From assembly GCF_003865375.1 (NCBI RefSeq), contig NZ_RQVS01000010.1:1-64000 (forward strand): DNA of 64,000 bases, read 5' to 3'. The translations under genes and the position numbers were made by a program. The DNA comes from Gulosibacter macacae. GTDB taxonomy: Bacteria > Actinomycetota > Actinomycetes > Actinomycetales > Microbacteriaceae. Position 1 is the stretch's first letter; every line of letters starts with the position of its first letter. This document shows, piece after piece, positions 25,789-35,658 of this stretch. A model generated the notes under the pieces. That model did no database searches. It saw nothing but the letters and a program-made list of their open reading frames with translations, and was not told the DNA's origin.

Positions 25789-28700
25789 GTGTTCAAGAAA
25801 ATCCTTGTTGCCAATCGTGGGGAAATTGCAATCCGGGGTTTTCGCGCCGCGGTCGAACTCGGAGCCCGCACCGTCGCGGTGTATCCATTCGAAGACCGCA
25901 ACTCGCTCCACCGTTTGAAGGCCGACGAGGCCTACGAGATTGGCAGTGAGGGGTCGCCCGTTCAGGCGTACCTCAACATCAACGAGATCATCCGCGTGGC
26001 GCTGGAGTCCGGCGCCGATGCGATCTACCCGGGGTACGGCTTCCTCGCAGAGAACGCCGAACTTGCTCGCGCCTGTGCTGAAAATGGCATCAAGTTCATC
26101 GGTCCGAGCGCTGAGGTGCTCGAGAACGCCGGCAATAAGGTGCACGCCAAGGAACAGGCCATTCGTGCCGGTGTTCCGGTGCTGCGTTCATCCGAGCCAT
26201 CAACTGATCTTGACTACCTCATTAGCGCCGCCGACGAGATTGGTTACCCCGTCTTTGCCAAGGCAGTCGCAGGCGGTGGCGGGCGCGGGATGCGCCGGGT
26301 CGAGACCCGCGAAGACCTGCGCGCCGCGCTCGAATCGGCCATGAAGGAAGCCAAGAGCGCCTTCGGTGACGACACCATGTTCATCGAGCAGTGCGTGCTG
26401 CGTCCGCGCCACGTCGAGGTGCAGATCCTCGCCGATGAGACCGGCGACACGGTGCACCTCTACGAGCGCGATTGCTCGGTGCAGCGTCGTCACCAGAAGG
26501 TCATCGAAATCGCCCCGGCACCGAACCTCGACGATTCGATTCGCGAGGCACTTCACCGCGATGCCATTGCCTTCGCGAAGTCGATCAACTACGCCAACGC
26601 CGGCACCGTCGAGTTTCTCGTTGACACCGCCGGCGAGCGGGCCGGCGAGCACGTGTTCATCGAAATGAACCCCCGCATCCAGGTGGAACACACGATCACC
26701 GAAGAGATCACCGATATCGACCTCGTGCAATCGCAGATGCGCGTTGCCGCGGGGGAGACGCTCGCCGGGATGGGCCTCGCCCAAGACGAGATCTCGATCC
26801 GCGGGTTTGCACTGCAGTGCCGCATCACCACCGAAGACCCCTCGCAGAACTTCCGACCCGACTCGGGCACAATCACCGCGTACCGCTCTGCCGGTGGCGC
26901 CGGCATCCGCATCGACGGTGGCACGATTTCGACGGGTGCTGAAGTGCTGCCCTACTTCGACTCGCTGCTCCTCAAGCTCATTGCCTATGGCCGTGACTTC
27001 CCGGGTGCCGTGCTGCGCGCCCGCCGAGCGCTCGCCGAATTCCGGGTGCGCGGTATCGCCACGAACATCCCATTCCTGCAGGCAGTGCTCGACGACGAGG
27101 CATTCCTCAGCGGCGACCTGTCGACCGGATTCATTGAAGAGCGGCCCGAGCTCTTGCGTTACCGCAAGCCCGGCGACCGTGGCACGAAGATCCTCAACTG
27201 GCTTGCCGATGTCACCGTGAACCGACCGCATGGCGAGCGCCCCAAGGTGGCCGAGCCGCGCACGAAGTTGCCACCGCTGCCGCAGGGCACACCGCCTGCG
27301 GGCCTGCGCGACAAGCTGCTCGAACTCGGCCCTGCCGATTGGGCGAAGCGTTTGCGTGAGCAGGATCGCTTGCTCGTCACCGACACGACCTTCCGCGATG
27401 CGCACCAATCACTGCTTGCCACTCGCGTGCGCTCGCGCGATCTGCTCATCGCTGCGCCCTACCTCTCGCACCTCACGCCGGAGCTCCTCTCGGTGGAGGC
27501 GTGGGGCGGTGCGACCTATGACGTGGCGCTGCGCTTCCTCGGCGAAGACCCGTGGGAGCGTCTCGAGCGACTGCGCGCGGCGATGCCGAATATCCCTGTG
27601 CAGATGTTGCTACGCGGTCGCAACACGGTCGGCTACACGCCGTACCCGACCAAGGTGACCGAATCATTCATCGACGAGGCCGTCCGCACTGGCGTCGACA
27701 TCTTCCGCATCTTCGACGCCCTCAATGACGTCAACCAGATGCGCCCCGCCATCGACGCGGTGCTCGCTTCGAATAGTGCAGTCGCCGAGGTCGCCATGTG
27801 CTACACGAGCAACCTCCTCGACCCCGAGGAAAAGCTCTACAACCTCGACTACTACCTGCGCCTGGCCGAGCAGATGGTCGAGGCCGGTGCACATATCCTT
27901 GCGATCAAGGACATGGCGGGCCTGCTACGCCCGGGCGCCGCGAAGACCCTCGTGACCGCCCTACGCGAGCGCTTCGATCTGCCCGTGCACCTCCACACCC
28001 ACGACACCGCCGGTGGCCAACTCGCGACGCTCCTTGCGGCCGCTGAAGCGGGTGTGGATGCGGTTGACGTCGCGTCGGCACCGATGGCCGGCACGACGAG
28101 CCAGCCGGCCATGTCGGCGCTCGTGGCAGCCCTCGAGAACACGCCGCGCGACACTCTGATCAACCTCGATTCGGTCACCGATCTCGAGCCCTATTGGGAG
28201 TCGGTGCGTCACATCTACCGTCCGTTCGAGTCGGGGCTTCCAGGTCCGACCGGTCGCGTCTACCGCCACGAGATCCCGGGCGGTCAGCTCTCGAACCTGC
28301 GCCAGCAGGCCATCGCCCTCGGCCTCGCCGATGACTTCGAGCGCATTGAAGATATGTACGCGGCGGCCGACCGCATCCTCGGTCGCATTCCGAAGGTGAC
28401 GCCCTCGTCGAAGGTCGTCGGCGACCTGGCGCTCCACCTCGTCGCGGTGGGTGCCGACCCGGCTGACTTCGAGGCGAACCCCGAGCGCTTCGATGTGCCC
28501 GACTCAGTGATTGGCTTCCTTGCGGGCGAACTCGGCGAACTCCCGGGCGGCTGGCCCGAGCCCTTCCGTTCGAAGGCGCTCGCCGGCAAATCGCCGAACA
28601 TTGAGGTGAAGGCGCTTACCGCCGAGCAGGAACAGGCGCTTGACGGTGAAGCGGCAACGCGACGAACGATGCTCAACCGCCTCCTCTTCCCGCAGCCGAC

Positions 28701-29217
28701 GGCGATCTTCGACGACATTCGCGAGCTCTTCGGTGACCTCTCGAACGTCGATACCCTCGATTACCTCTACGGCCTCGAACCGGGTGAAGAGCATGTGGTG
28801 CGACTCAAGCGCGGCATCGATCTCTTCGTGCAGATGGAGGCCATTGGTCCCGCCGATGATGAGGGGATGCGCACGGTGCTGGCCAACCTCAACGGTCAGC
28901 TGCGTCCGGTGCTCGTGCGCGATCGCTCGGTGCGGGTCGAAACCGTCGAGCGTGAGCAGGCCGACCCGAAGAACCCGAACCACGTTTCAGCGCCCTTCTC
29001 GGGCACCGTGACCGTGCGGGTAGCCGAGGGCGACCGAGTCGAGCAGGGTGCCCAGGTCGCGACGATCGAGGCGATGAAGATGGAGGCCGCGATCACCGCA
29101 CCGCTGGCAGGTACCATCGAGCGCGTGGTGCTCGCCGCACCACAAGAGGTCGATCACGGCGATCTGCTCGTTGTGATCCGACCCGACGAGACGAGCGGGC
29201 TCGTCGGCGCCGAGTAG
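25789..29217 (+). CDS. pyc: Pyruvate carboxylase
   Basis: This 1142-aa single-chain, biotin-dependent enzyme makes oxaloacetate from pyruvate and bicarbonate and so refills the TCA cycle. In order: a biotin carboxylase domain (about 1-450, ANRGEIAIR, GGGGRGMRRV and the EMNPRIQVEHT motif), a carboxyltransferase domain beginning with TDTTFRDAHQSL near residue 530, and a C-terminal biotinyl domain with Lys1097 in EAMKMEA. The start is GTG at 25789 behind AAAGGGGGC. It is full length and intact. Confidence 0.97.
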   Translation: MFKKILVANRGEIAIRGFRAAVELGARTVAVYPFEDRNSLHRLKADEAYEIGSEGSPVQAYLNINEIIRVALESGADAIYPGYGFLAENAELARACAENGIKFIGPSAEVLENAGNKVHAKEQAIRAGVPVLRSSEPSTDLDYLISAADEIGYPVFAKAVAGGGGRGMRRVETREDLRAALESAMKEAKSAFGDDTMFIEQCVLRPRHVEVQILADETGDTVHLYERDCSVQRRHQKVIEIAPAPNLDDSIREALHRDAIAFAKSINYANAGTVEFLVDTAGERAGEHVFIEMNPRIQVEHTITEEITDIDLVQSQMRVAAGETLAGMGLAQDEISIRGFALQCRITTEDPSQNFRPDSGTITAYRSAGGAGIRIDGGTISTGAEVLPYFDSLLLKLIAYGRDFPGAVLRARRALAEFRVRGIATNIPFLQAVLDDEAFLSGDLSTGFIEERPELLRYRKPGDRGTKILNWLADVTVNRPHGERPKVAEPRTKLPPLPQGTPPAGLRDKLLELGPADWAKRLREQDRLLVTDTTFRDAHQSLLATRVRSRDLLIAAPYLSHLTPELLSVEAWGGATYDVALRFLGEDPWERLERLRAAMPNIPVQMLLRGRNTVGYTPYPTKVTESFIDEAVRTGVDIFRIFDALNDVNQMRPAIDAVLASNSAVAEVAMCYTSNLLDPEEKLYNLDYYLRLAEQMVEAGAHILAIKDMAGLLRPGAAKTLVTALRERFDLPVHLHTHDTAGGQLATLLAAAEAGVDAVDVASAPMAGTTSQPAMSALVAALENTPRDTLINLDSVTDLEPYWESVRHIYRPFESGLPGPTGRVYRHEIPGGQLSNLRQQAIALGLADDFERIEDMYAAADRILGRIPKVTPSSKVVGDLALHLVAVGADPADFEANPERFDVPDSVIGFLAGELGELPGGWPEPFRSKALAGKSPNIEVKALTAEQEQALDGEAATRRTMLNRLLFPQPTAIFDDIRELFGDLSNVDTLDYLYGLEPGEEHVVRLKRGIDLFVQMEAIGPADDEGMRTVLANLNGQLRPVLVRDRSVRVETVEREQADPKNPNHVSAPFSGTVTVRVAEGDRVEQGAQVATIEAMKMEAAITAPLAGTIERVVLAAPQEVDHGDLLVVIRPDETSGLVGAE

Positions 29218-29265
29218 CCGCCGTCGGCCCGGACCGCGCGGATGCGCGGAGGAAGTGAAGGGCCG

Positions 29266-30708
29266 ATGACTGCCGAAACGCCGCAAGCGCAGGTCGAAGA
29301 GTTCGACCTCATCATCATCGGCGCGGGATCGGGTAACTCGATCCCGTCGCCGATGCTCGCGGACCGTCGAATCGCCATCGTCGACGACGGTGAGCGATTC
29401 GGCGGCACCTGCCTCAACGTTGGTTGCATCCCCACCAAGATGTTTGTGCGCCCGGCCGACCTCGCCCGCGAACTGCGCACGGGGGAGCACCTCGGCCTGC
29501 GCAATGCCCACGTTGACCTCGACTGGGCTGCAGTGCGCGACCGGGTGTTCGGCCGCATCGATCCGATCTCCTCGGGCGGCGAGCAATATCGCGCCACGGG
29601 CGAGCCGAACATCAGCCTCGTGCGCGAGCAGGTGAAGTTCGTTGCCGAGCACGAACTCATCACCGCGTCGGGACGCCGCCTGCGCGCGAACAACATCGTC
29701 ATTGCCGGCGGTTCGCGCCCGCGCGAATTGCCCGCGCTGCCCTTCGGCGAGCGCGTCATCACCAATGCCGAGGCGCTGCGCCTGGAGTCATTGCCTGATC
29801 GAATGGTCGTCATCGGCGGCGGCGCGGTCGCCTGCGAGTTTGCGGCGGTCTTCGATGCGTTTGGCGTGGCCGTCGAGCAGCTCGTGCGCTCGACGCCACT
29901 GCGTGGCGTCGACGAGGAGCTGAGCGAGGCATACGCCGCGGCAGCTGGTTGGCCGATGCGCCTTGGCGTCACGGTTGAGTCGGCTACTGAGACCGAGTCG
30001 GGACTGCGCCTGGAACTCAGCGACGGCACCGAACTCGAGACTGATCTCGTGCTCGCGGCCGCTGGTCGCATCCCGAACACCGACACCCTCGACACTTACG
30101 CGGGCGGCTTCGACCACCATGCCGACGGACGCCTCGTGGTCGACGTCTATCAGCGTGTGCTGCGCGGTGGCGTTCCCGCCGACGGCATTTGGGCGCTTGG
30201 CGACATCAGCTCTGAGCATCAGCTCAAGCATGTGGCGAACCAGGATGCTCGCATCGTCGCCGCGAACCTCGTCGCCTCGGCCGCGGGGGAGCCGCTCGAG
30301 GCAAACACGCTCGGCCCCGTGCCGATGGCGGTGTTCACCTCGCCCGAGGTGGCGTCGTTCGGCGACTCACTCGCTGACGCCGAGTCGAAGGGCTACGATG
30401 CGTTCGCAGTGCGCCACAACTACGGCTGGACCGCCTGGGGCTGGGCCCTCGACGACGACACGAGCTTCTGCAAGATCGTGGTCGAACGTGGCTCGGGCGC
30501 ACTCCTCGGCGCGCAGATCATTGGCCCGGATGCGGCGATCCTGGTGCAGACGCTCGTGCAGGCCGCGAGTTTTGGGCAAACGGTGCGCGGCCTTGCCCGC
30601 GGACAGTACTGGCCGCATCCGGCCGCCACCGAGATTGTCGAGAACGCACTGCTCAAGGCCGAAGAGATTCTTGACCAGGATGAGGCGATGGCGGAGGCAG
30701 GCGAGTGA
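29266..30708 (+). CDS. mtr: Mycothione reductase
   Basis: This 480-aa FAD/NAD(P)H disulfide reductase keeps mycothiol reduced. The FAD motif GAGSGN is near residue 20, the redox pair is Cys49 and Cys54 in [14 protein letters not shown], and the catalytic His451-Glu456 pair lies in YWPHPAATE. GxGxxA-type NAD motif GGGAVACEF is in the middle. The GAGSGNS start and the active-site context favour mycothione reductase over lipoamide dehydrogenase. I chose Met9 of the open frame (29266). It follows pyc by 48 bp and overlaps def by 4 bp. Confidence 0.87.
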   Translation: MTAETPQAQVEEFDLIIIGAGSGNSIPSPMLADRRIAIVDDGERFGGTCLNVGCIPTKMFVRPADLARELRTGEHLGLRNAHVDLDWAAVRDRVFGRIDPISSGGEQYRATGEPNISLVREQVKFVAEHELITASGRRLRANNIVIAGGSRPRELPALPFGERVITNAEALRLESLPDRMVVIGGGAVACEFAAVFDAFGVAVEQLVRSTPLRGVDEELSEAYAAAAGWPMRLGVTVESATETESGLRLELSDGTELETDLVLAAAGRIPNTDTLDTYAGGFDHHADGRLVVDVYQRVLRGGVPADGIWALGDISSEHQLKHVANQDARIVAANLVASAAGEPLEANTLGPVPMAVFTSPEVASFGDSLADAESKGYDAFAVRHNYGWTAWGWALDDDTSFCKIVVERGSGALLGAQIIGPDAAILVQTLVQAASFGQTVRGLARGQYWPHPAATEIVENALLKAEEILDQDEAMAEAGE

Positions 30709-31196
30709 CCGTTCGCGAAATTCGGAACTACGGCGACCCTGTGCTGCGCACACCTGCTGATCCGATCACGAAGATCGACGACCAGGTGCGCGCGCTCGTG
30801 CGCGATCTGCTCGAGACCACCGATATGGAAGGCCGCGCCGGAGTGGCCGCGCCGCAGATCGGTGTGGGATTGCAGGCGTTCAGCTGGAACATCGACGGCG
30901 GGCTCGGCTATGTGCTCAACCCAGTGATCGATGAACTCTGGGGCGAGCCCGAAGAAATCGGTGAGGGCTGCCTCTCGGTGCCGGGGCTGTGGTTCCCGAC
31001 CAAGCGCTACCCGAATGCGCGCGTGCGGGGCATTGACCTCGATGGCAATGAGGTCGTTGTCGAAGGGGAGGGGCTGATGGCACAGATGCTCCAGCACGAG
31101 TGCGATCACCTGCGCGGCACGGTGTACGTTGACACGCTCGCGAAGGAGCATCGCCGCGAGGCGATGCGCCAGATTCGCGCGTCGGACTGGTTCTAG
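30705..31196 (+). CDS. def: Peptide deformylase
   Basis: This 163-aa metalloenzyme removes the formyl group from new proteins. All three motifs are present: [14 protein letters not shown] with metal ligand Cys89, and HECDH with His131, Glu132 and His135. The GTG start overlaps the mycothione reductase stop (GTGA), so the two are translationally coupled. Confidence 0.95.
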   Translation: MTVREIRNYGDPVLRTPADPITKIDDQVRALVRDLLETTDMEGRAGVAAPQIGVGLQAFSWNIDGGLGYVLNPVIDELWGEPEEIGEGCLSVPGLWFPTKRYPNARVRGIDLDGNEVVVEGEGLMAQMLQHECDHLRGTVYVDTLAKEHRREAMRQIRASDWF

Positions 31197-31202
31197 GGAA
31201 AA

Positions 31203-31250
31203 CGAGTGCTGAGGCCCTCGAAGCACGTGCTTCGAGGGCCTCAGCACTCG
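31203..31250. terminator. 48-bp perfect palindrome, bidirectional terminator
   Basis: Two 24-base arms (31203-31226 and 31227-31250) are exact reverse complements with no spacer; in RNA about four central bases would form the loop. It begins seven bases after the def stop codon, in the 138-bp gap between convergent def and fadD. Confidence 0.8.
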
Positions 31251-31334
31251 ATGTTGCGACTTGTGCCTACTCGACCAGCCAGACGTTCTGGGTGATCGAG
31301 TAGGCCGAAGGCCGTATCGAGATCCTTGCCTCGG

Positions 31335-33188
31335 TTACTGGTCTTTCTCGACCGGGCCGCCGTAAATCTCGTCGATCTCCGCCGAGTAGCGGTCGAGCAC
31401 GACATGGCGCTTGATCGAGAGCTTCGGGGTCAATGTGCCGTCGGCGATCGTGAACACGTGGTCAAGCACCTTGAACTTACGAATCGACTCGGCGCGCGAC
31501 ACGCGCGCGTTCGCGCGATCAACGACACCCTGCAGGTGCGCGAGCACCGCCTCGTTCGTCGAAGCCTCTTCGACCGACATGTTCGCATCGAGGCCGTGCA
31601 ATTCGAGCCACTTGGGCAGCATCTCGGCGTCGAGCGTGAGAATCGCGGCGACGAAGGGGCGCTGGTCGCCGACGACAACCGCTTCACCGACGATGACATC
31701 AGCACGCAGCGGGTCCTCGAGCATTGCCGGGGCGACGTTCTTGCCGCCCGCGGTGACAATGATGTCCTTCTTGCGGCCGGTGATACGGAGGTAGCCGTCG
31801 GCGTCGAGTTCGCCGACATCGCCGGTGTGGAACCAGCCGTCCTCGGTGAACGCCTCAGCGGTAGCCTCGGGGTTCTGCCAGTACTCGCGGAAGACGTTGA
31901 CACCGCGAGTCAAAATCTCGCCATCTTCACCGAGCTTAACGGCGCAACCCGGCAGCGGCGGGCCAACGGTGCCGATCTTGAACGCACCCGGCAGGTTCAC
32001 CGACACCGGGGCGGTCGTCTCGGTAAGGCCGTAGCCTTCGAGCACCTGCACGCCGAGGGCCTTGTAGAAGTGGCCGAGGAATAGGCCCAGCGGCGCCGAA
32101 CCCGACACCGCGTGCTCGACATTGCCGCCGAGCGTTTCGCGCAACTTCGAGAAGACGAGCTTGTCGAAGATCTTGTACTGCAGCTTGAGACCAAACGGCA
32201 CCTTGCCCGCATCCACTGCCTTCGAGTAGGCGACGCCAGTGGCGACCGCCTTCTTGAAAATCTTGCCCTTGCCACCGGCAGCGGCCTTCTGGCCCGCCGA
32301 GTTGTAGACCTTCTCAAAGACACGAGGAACCGCGAGCAAGAAGGTGGGCTTGAACGAGCCGAGCGAGGGCACGAGCTGGGTGGTGTCGGGCTGGTGGCCG
32401 ACGCGCACACCCGACGACACGGCGAGCACCGAGATGAAGCGGGCGAACACGTGCGCGAGCGTGACGAAGAGCAGGGTCGAGGCGCCGGGCTTTTCGAGCA
32501 GCGGTGAGAGCGGGCCCTCAACGTTGCGGCAGAGTTCGACGAAGTTTGCGTGCGTGAGCACGACACCCTTGGGCCGACCGGTCGAGCCCGAAGTGTAGAT
32601 GAGCGTGGCGATGTCGTCTGCGTTTGCGGTGGTGCGCGCGGTCTCGAGCGCTTCATCACTCACGGATGCTCCGCTCGAGCGGAGCTCATCGAGCGCACCA
32701 TCGTGCATGGTCCAGCGCCACTGCAGCTGCGGAGCCTCGTCGCCGAGGTCACGGTACTTTGCGGTGTGGTCTTCCGATTGGGTGAGCAGGCCCTTCGCAC
32801 CCGAGTCTTCGAGCATCCACTTGAGTTGCTCTGACGAGCTGGTTTCGTACACCGGCACCATGACGGCACCCGCCGTCCACAGCGCGAAGTCGACCAGCGA
32901 CCACTCGTAGCAGGTCTGGCCAATGAAGGCGATGCGGTCACCGGGCTGAACCCCGGCGGCAATGAAGCCCTTGGCAATGCGGTCGACATCGGCCGAGAAC
33001 TCGGCGGCACTGATATCGCGCCAGCCATCGCCCTCAGGCACTGAGAACAGCGCATCCGCGCCGCTCAAGCGCACTCGCCGACGCAAGAGGTCGGTGGTGT
33101 TCAGGCTCGGGTCGGCTTCGACAACCGCGGGCGTGGTGATTTCAGTTCGAACGCTGCCCTGGCGGGGCAACACGGGGGAGTCGGTCAT
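31335..33188 (-). CDS. fadD: Long-chain fatty-acid--CoA ligase (AMP-dependent)
   Basis: This 617-aa adenylate-forming enzyme activates fatty acids to acyl-CoA. The AMP-binding P-loop reads YTSGSTGRPKG, followed by EGYGLTETTAP and the A8-type hinge ITGRKKDIIVTAGGKNVAP. Length and order match the FadD15-like group found in this syntenic position in mycobacteria. It is divergent from plsC with 237 bp between; that gap shows no further gene. Confidence 0.92.
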   Translation of the reverse strand: MTDSPVLPRQGSVRTEITTPAVVEADPSLNTTDLLRRRVRLSGADALFSVPEGDGWRDISAAEFSADVDRIAKGFIAAGVQPGDRIAFIGQTCYEWSLVDFALWTAGAVMVPVYETSSSEQLKWMLEDSGAKGLLTQSEDHTAKYRDLGDEAPQLQWRWTMHDGALDELRSSGASVSDEALETARTTANADDIATLIYTSGSTGRPKGVVLTHANFVELCRNVEGPLSPLLEKPGASTLLFVTLAHVFARFISVLAVSSGVRVGHQPDTTQLVPSLGSFKPTFLLAVPRVFEKVYNSAGQKAAAGGKGKIFKKAVATGVAYSKAVDAGKVPFGLKLQYKIFDKLVFSKLRETLGGNVEHAVSGSAPLGLFLGHFYKALGVQVLEGYGLTETTAPVSVNLPGAFKIGTVGPPLPGCAVKLGEDGEILTRGVNVFREYWQNPEATAEAFTEDGWFHTGDVGELDADGYLRITGRKKDIIVTAGGKNVAPAMLEDPLRADVIVGEAVVVGDQRPFVAAILTLDAEMLPKWLELHGLDANMSVEEASTNEAVLAHLQGVVDRANARVSRAESIRKFKVLDHVFTIADGTLTPKLSIKRHVVLDRYSAEIDEIYGGPVEKDQ

Positions 33189-33425
33189 GATGGCTCGGCT
33201 TCCGGTTGATGGGCGTTGATGACGGCACGGACTCGACCAGAAACGGCCGCAGCACCATTGCCGCGTCTGCGCCCATGCTAGTCACTCATGCATGCGCATC
33301 GGATGCAGACCCGTCGGTACGCAATGAACTCGAGACCATTCGCGCCGGGCTGACTGTCGGAAACAAACAGTGTCGCTGCCTAGGGATAGGATGTGAGTCG
33401 CCCAACTCGGAGGTAGGGATTCCGC

Positions 33426-34121
33426 ATGATGTACTCACTGCTTAAGAACACCGTTGTGGGTCCTGCGGTGCGTCGTTTGTTCCGTCCCGAAGTCATCGGA
33501 GCCGAGAACATTCCCGCCAAGGGCCCGGTGATCTTTGCGTCAAACCACCTTTCGGTGATCGATTCGATCATCATGCCGGTGGTCGTCAAGCGTCAGGTGT
33601 TTTTTCTCGCCAAGGCCGAGTATTTCCAGGGCAAGAGTTTTAAGGGCCGGCTCACGAGCTGGTTTATGAAGTCGGTCGGTCAATTGTCGATCGATCGCTC
33701 CGGCGGTGCGGCCTCACAGGCCTCGCTCGACACCGGTGTTGAGGTGCTCGACACCGGCCGCTGGCTCTGTATTTATCCCGAGGGCACCCGCAGTCCCGAC
33801 GCCCGTCTCTATCGCGGCCGTACCGGTATCGCGCGGATGCTCTTGCAGGCCAAAGAATCGGTGCCGGTAATTCCGGTGGTCATGATCGACACCGAAAAGG
33901 TTATGCCGATTGGTGCCAGTCGGCCCAAGCCCGGCCGCACCGGTGTCGTCTTCGGCAAGCCAATTGACTTTTCTCGATATCGCACTATGCACGCCGACCG
34001 CTTCGTCCTCCGGGCAATGACCGACGAGATTATGAGCGAAATTGCCGCGCTGAGTGACCAGGAGTATGCCGATGTGTACGCCTCAACTCTGCGCAAGAAA
34101 TTGGATGCGGCAAAGAACTAA
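33426..34121 (+). CDS. plsC: 1-acyl-sn-glycerol-3-phosphate acyltransferase
   Basis: This 231-aa membrane-associated acyltransferase makes phosphatidic acid. It has the NHLSVID version of the N-H-x4-D catalytic motif (about residues 40-46) and the substrate motif YPEGTRS. A GGAGG ribosome site at 33411-33415 precedes the start. The adjacent fadD supplies acyl-CoA for the same pathway. Confidence 0.9.
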   Translation: MMYSLLKNTVVGPAVRRLFRPEVIGAENIPAKGPVIFASNHLSVIDSIIMPVVVKRQVFFLAKAEYFQGKSFKGRLTSWFMKSVGQLSIDRSGGAASQASLDTGVEVLDTGRWLCIYPEGTRSPDARLYRGRTGIARMLLQAKESVPVIPVVMIDTEKVMPIGASRPKPGRTGVVFGKPIDFSRYRTMHADRFVLRAMTDEIMSEIAALSDQEYADVYASTLRKKLDAAKN

Positions 34122-34176
34122 CGAGTTCTCACCGCACGCGACTACGCCAACTCAAGAAGAAGACATACAGCACATC

Positions 34177-35571
34177 ATGATGACCAATCCGCAAGACCAA
34201 TTGCTCGCTGCTGCCGCCGGCCTTGACGCCTGGCGCGACCTGCCGATCAAGCAGCAGCCCACGTGGCCCGATCAATTGCGCGCCCGCGAAATCGCCGCCG
34301 AGATTACGAAGCGCCCGCCGCTTGTGTTCGCCGGCGAGGTTGACCGACTCCGCGACCGCCTCGGCCAGGCGGCAGCCGGTAACGCGTTCGTGCTCCAGGG
34401 CGGCGACTGCGCCGAGACCTTCTCGGCAGCGACCGCCGACAAGATCCGTGCGCGGGTGTCGACCATCCTGCAGATGTCGCTCGTGCTCACTTACGGTGCA
34501 TCGATGCCGGTGGTGAAGATGGGCCGAATGGCCGGCCAGTTCGCCAAGCCCCGTTCGAATGACACCGAGACGCGTGAGGGTGTGACACTGCCCGCGTACC
34601 GCGGTGACATCGTCAATGGCTTCGACTTCACCGAAGCCTCGCGCCTGCCGAACCCTGAGCGCATGCTCGAGGGCTACCACGTCTCGGCGTCGACGCTGAA
34701 CCTCATCCGCGCCTTCACGACCGGGGGCTTCGCCGACATGCGCGAGGTGCACTCCTGGAACCAGGGCTTCGCGAAGAACCCGGCGAACTCGCGCTACGAC
34801 GCGATGGCGCGCGATATCGACCGCGCCCTCAAGTTCATGGCTGCGACCGGCGCCGACTTCGAAGCAATGCGCGAGGTCGAGTTCTACATCGGCCATGAGG
34901 GCCTGCTTCTCGAGTACGAGCGCGCGCTCACGCGCATTGATTCGCGCACCGGCACGCCGTACGACACTTCGGCGCACTTCATTTGGATCGGCGAGCGCAC
35001 CCGCGAGCTCGAGGGCGCTCACGTCGACTTCCTTTCTCGCGTGCGCAACCCCATCGGTGTCAAGCTCGGTCCGACGACCGACAGCGACACGGTGCTGCGC
35101 CTGCTCGACAAGCTCGACCCCGAGCGCGAGCCCGGCCGCCTCACCTTTATTACGCGCATGGGTGCCGGCAAGATTCGTGACCTGCTCCCGAACCTGCTCG
35201 AGACGGTCAAGGCCGAAGGCTCGACTCCGCTGTGGGTGACCGACCCGATGCACGGAAATGGCTTCACCACCGAGCGCGGCTTCAAGACCCGCTCGTTTGA
35301 CGATGTCGTGGATGAGGTCAAGGGCTTCTTCGAGTCGCACCAGGCGGCGGGTACCCACCCGGGCGGCATCCACGTGGAACTCACCGGCGACGATGTCACC
35401 GAGTGCCTCGGCGGTTCGGAACAGATCGACGAGGCGGCGCTCGAGACGAACTACGAGTCGCTCTGCGACCCGCGTCTCAACCACATGCAGTCGCTCGAAC
35501 TCGCGTTCCTTGTGGCGGAACTGCTGCAGGACTTCCCGCTGCCGGAGTTCCCGAACAACGACGCCTGGTAG
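34177..35571 (+). CDS. aroG: 3-deoxy-7-phosphoheptulonate synthase, class II
   Basis: This 464-aa first enzyme of the shikimate pathway condenses phosphoenolpyruvate and erythrose 4-phosphate. It is a class II (plant/mycobacterial) DAHP synthase: FVLQGGDCAETF, MGRMAGQFAKPR, the WIGERTR segment, KLGPTTD, and the metal ligand region TDPMHGNG. The start is taken at the first ATG of an ATGATG pair at 34177. The frame is open further upstream inside plsC, but that part is not conserved. Confidence 0.93.
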   Translation: MMTNPQDQLLAAAAGLDAWRDLPIKQQPTWPDQLRAREIAAEITKRPPLVFAGEVDRLRDRLGQAAAGNAFVLQGGDCAETFSAATADKIRARVSTILQMSLVLTYGASMPVVKMGRMAGQFAKPRSNDTETREGVTLPAYRGDIVNGFDFTEASRLPNPERMLEGYHVSASTLNLIRAFTTGGFADMREVHSWNQGFAKNPANSRYDAMARDIDRALKFMAATGADFEAMREVEFYIGHEGLLLEYERALTRIDSRTGTPYDTSAHFIWIGERTRELEGAHVDFLSRVRNPIGVKLGPTTDSDTVLRLLDKLDPEREPGRLTFITRMGAGKIRDLLPNLLETVKAEGSTPLWVTDPMHGNGFTTERGFKTRSFDDVVDEVKGFFESHQAAGTHPGGIHVELTGDDVTECLGGSEQIDEAALETNYESLCDPRLNHMQSLELAFLVAELLQDFPLPEFPNNDAW

Positions 35572-35587
35572 GCGGCAACCGTAGCTG

Positions 35588-35639
35588 TCAGCAAATTGGC
35601 CCGATCTGGAGAGATCTCCAGATCGGGCCAATTTGCTGA
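35588..35639. terminator. Near-perfect 52-bp palindrome, bidirectional terminator
   Basis: Two exact 25-base arms (35588-35612 and 35615-35639) are separated by two bases. It lies between the convergent aroG and pknL stops and starts 17 bp after aroG. Confidence 0.8.
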
Positions 35640-35658
35640 TTCGACGACCAGCTAGCCG

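Noticed and set aside
26200-27408. 402-codon minus-strand frame inside pyc
   Set aside because: Antisense of the biotin carboxylase domain with no own start signals.
31203-31250. Palindrome as a mobile-element end or attachment site
   Set aside because: No transposase, no flanking direct repeat and no second copy in the window; the position between convergent stops fits a terminator.
34129-35631. 500-codon minus-strand frame opposite aroG
   Set aside because: No recognisable domain, and the plus-strand protein is a full class II DAHP synthase; shadow frame.
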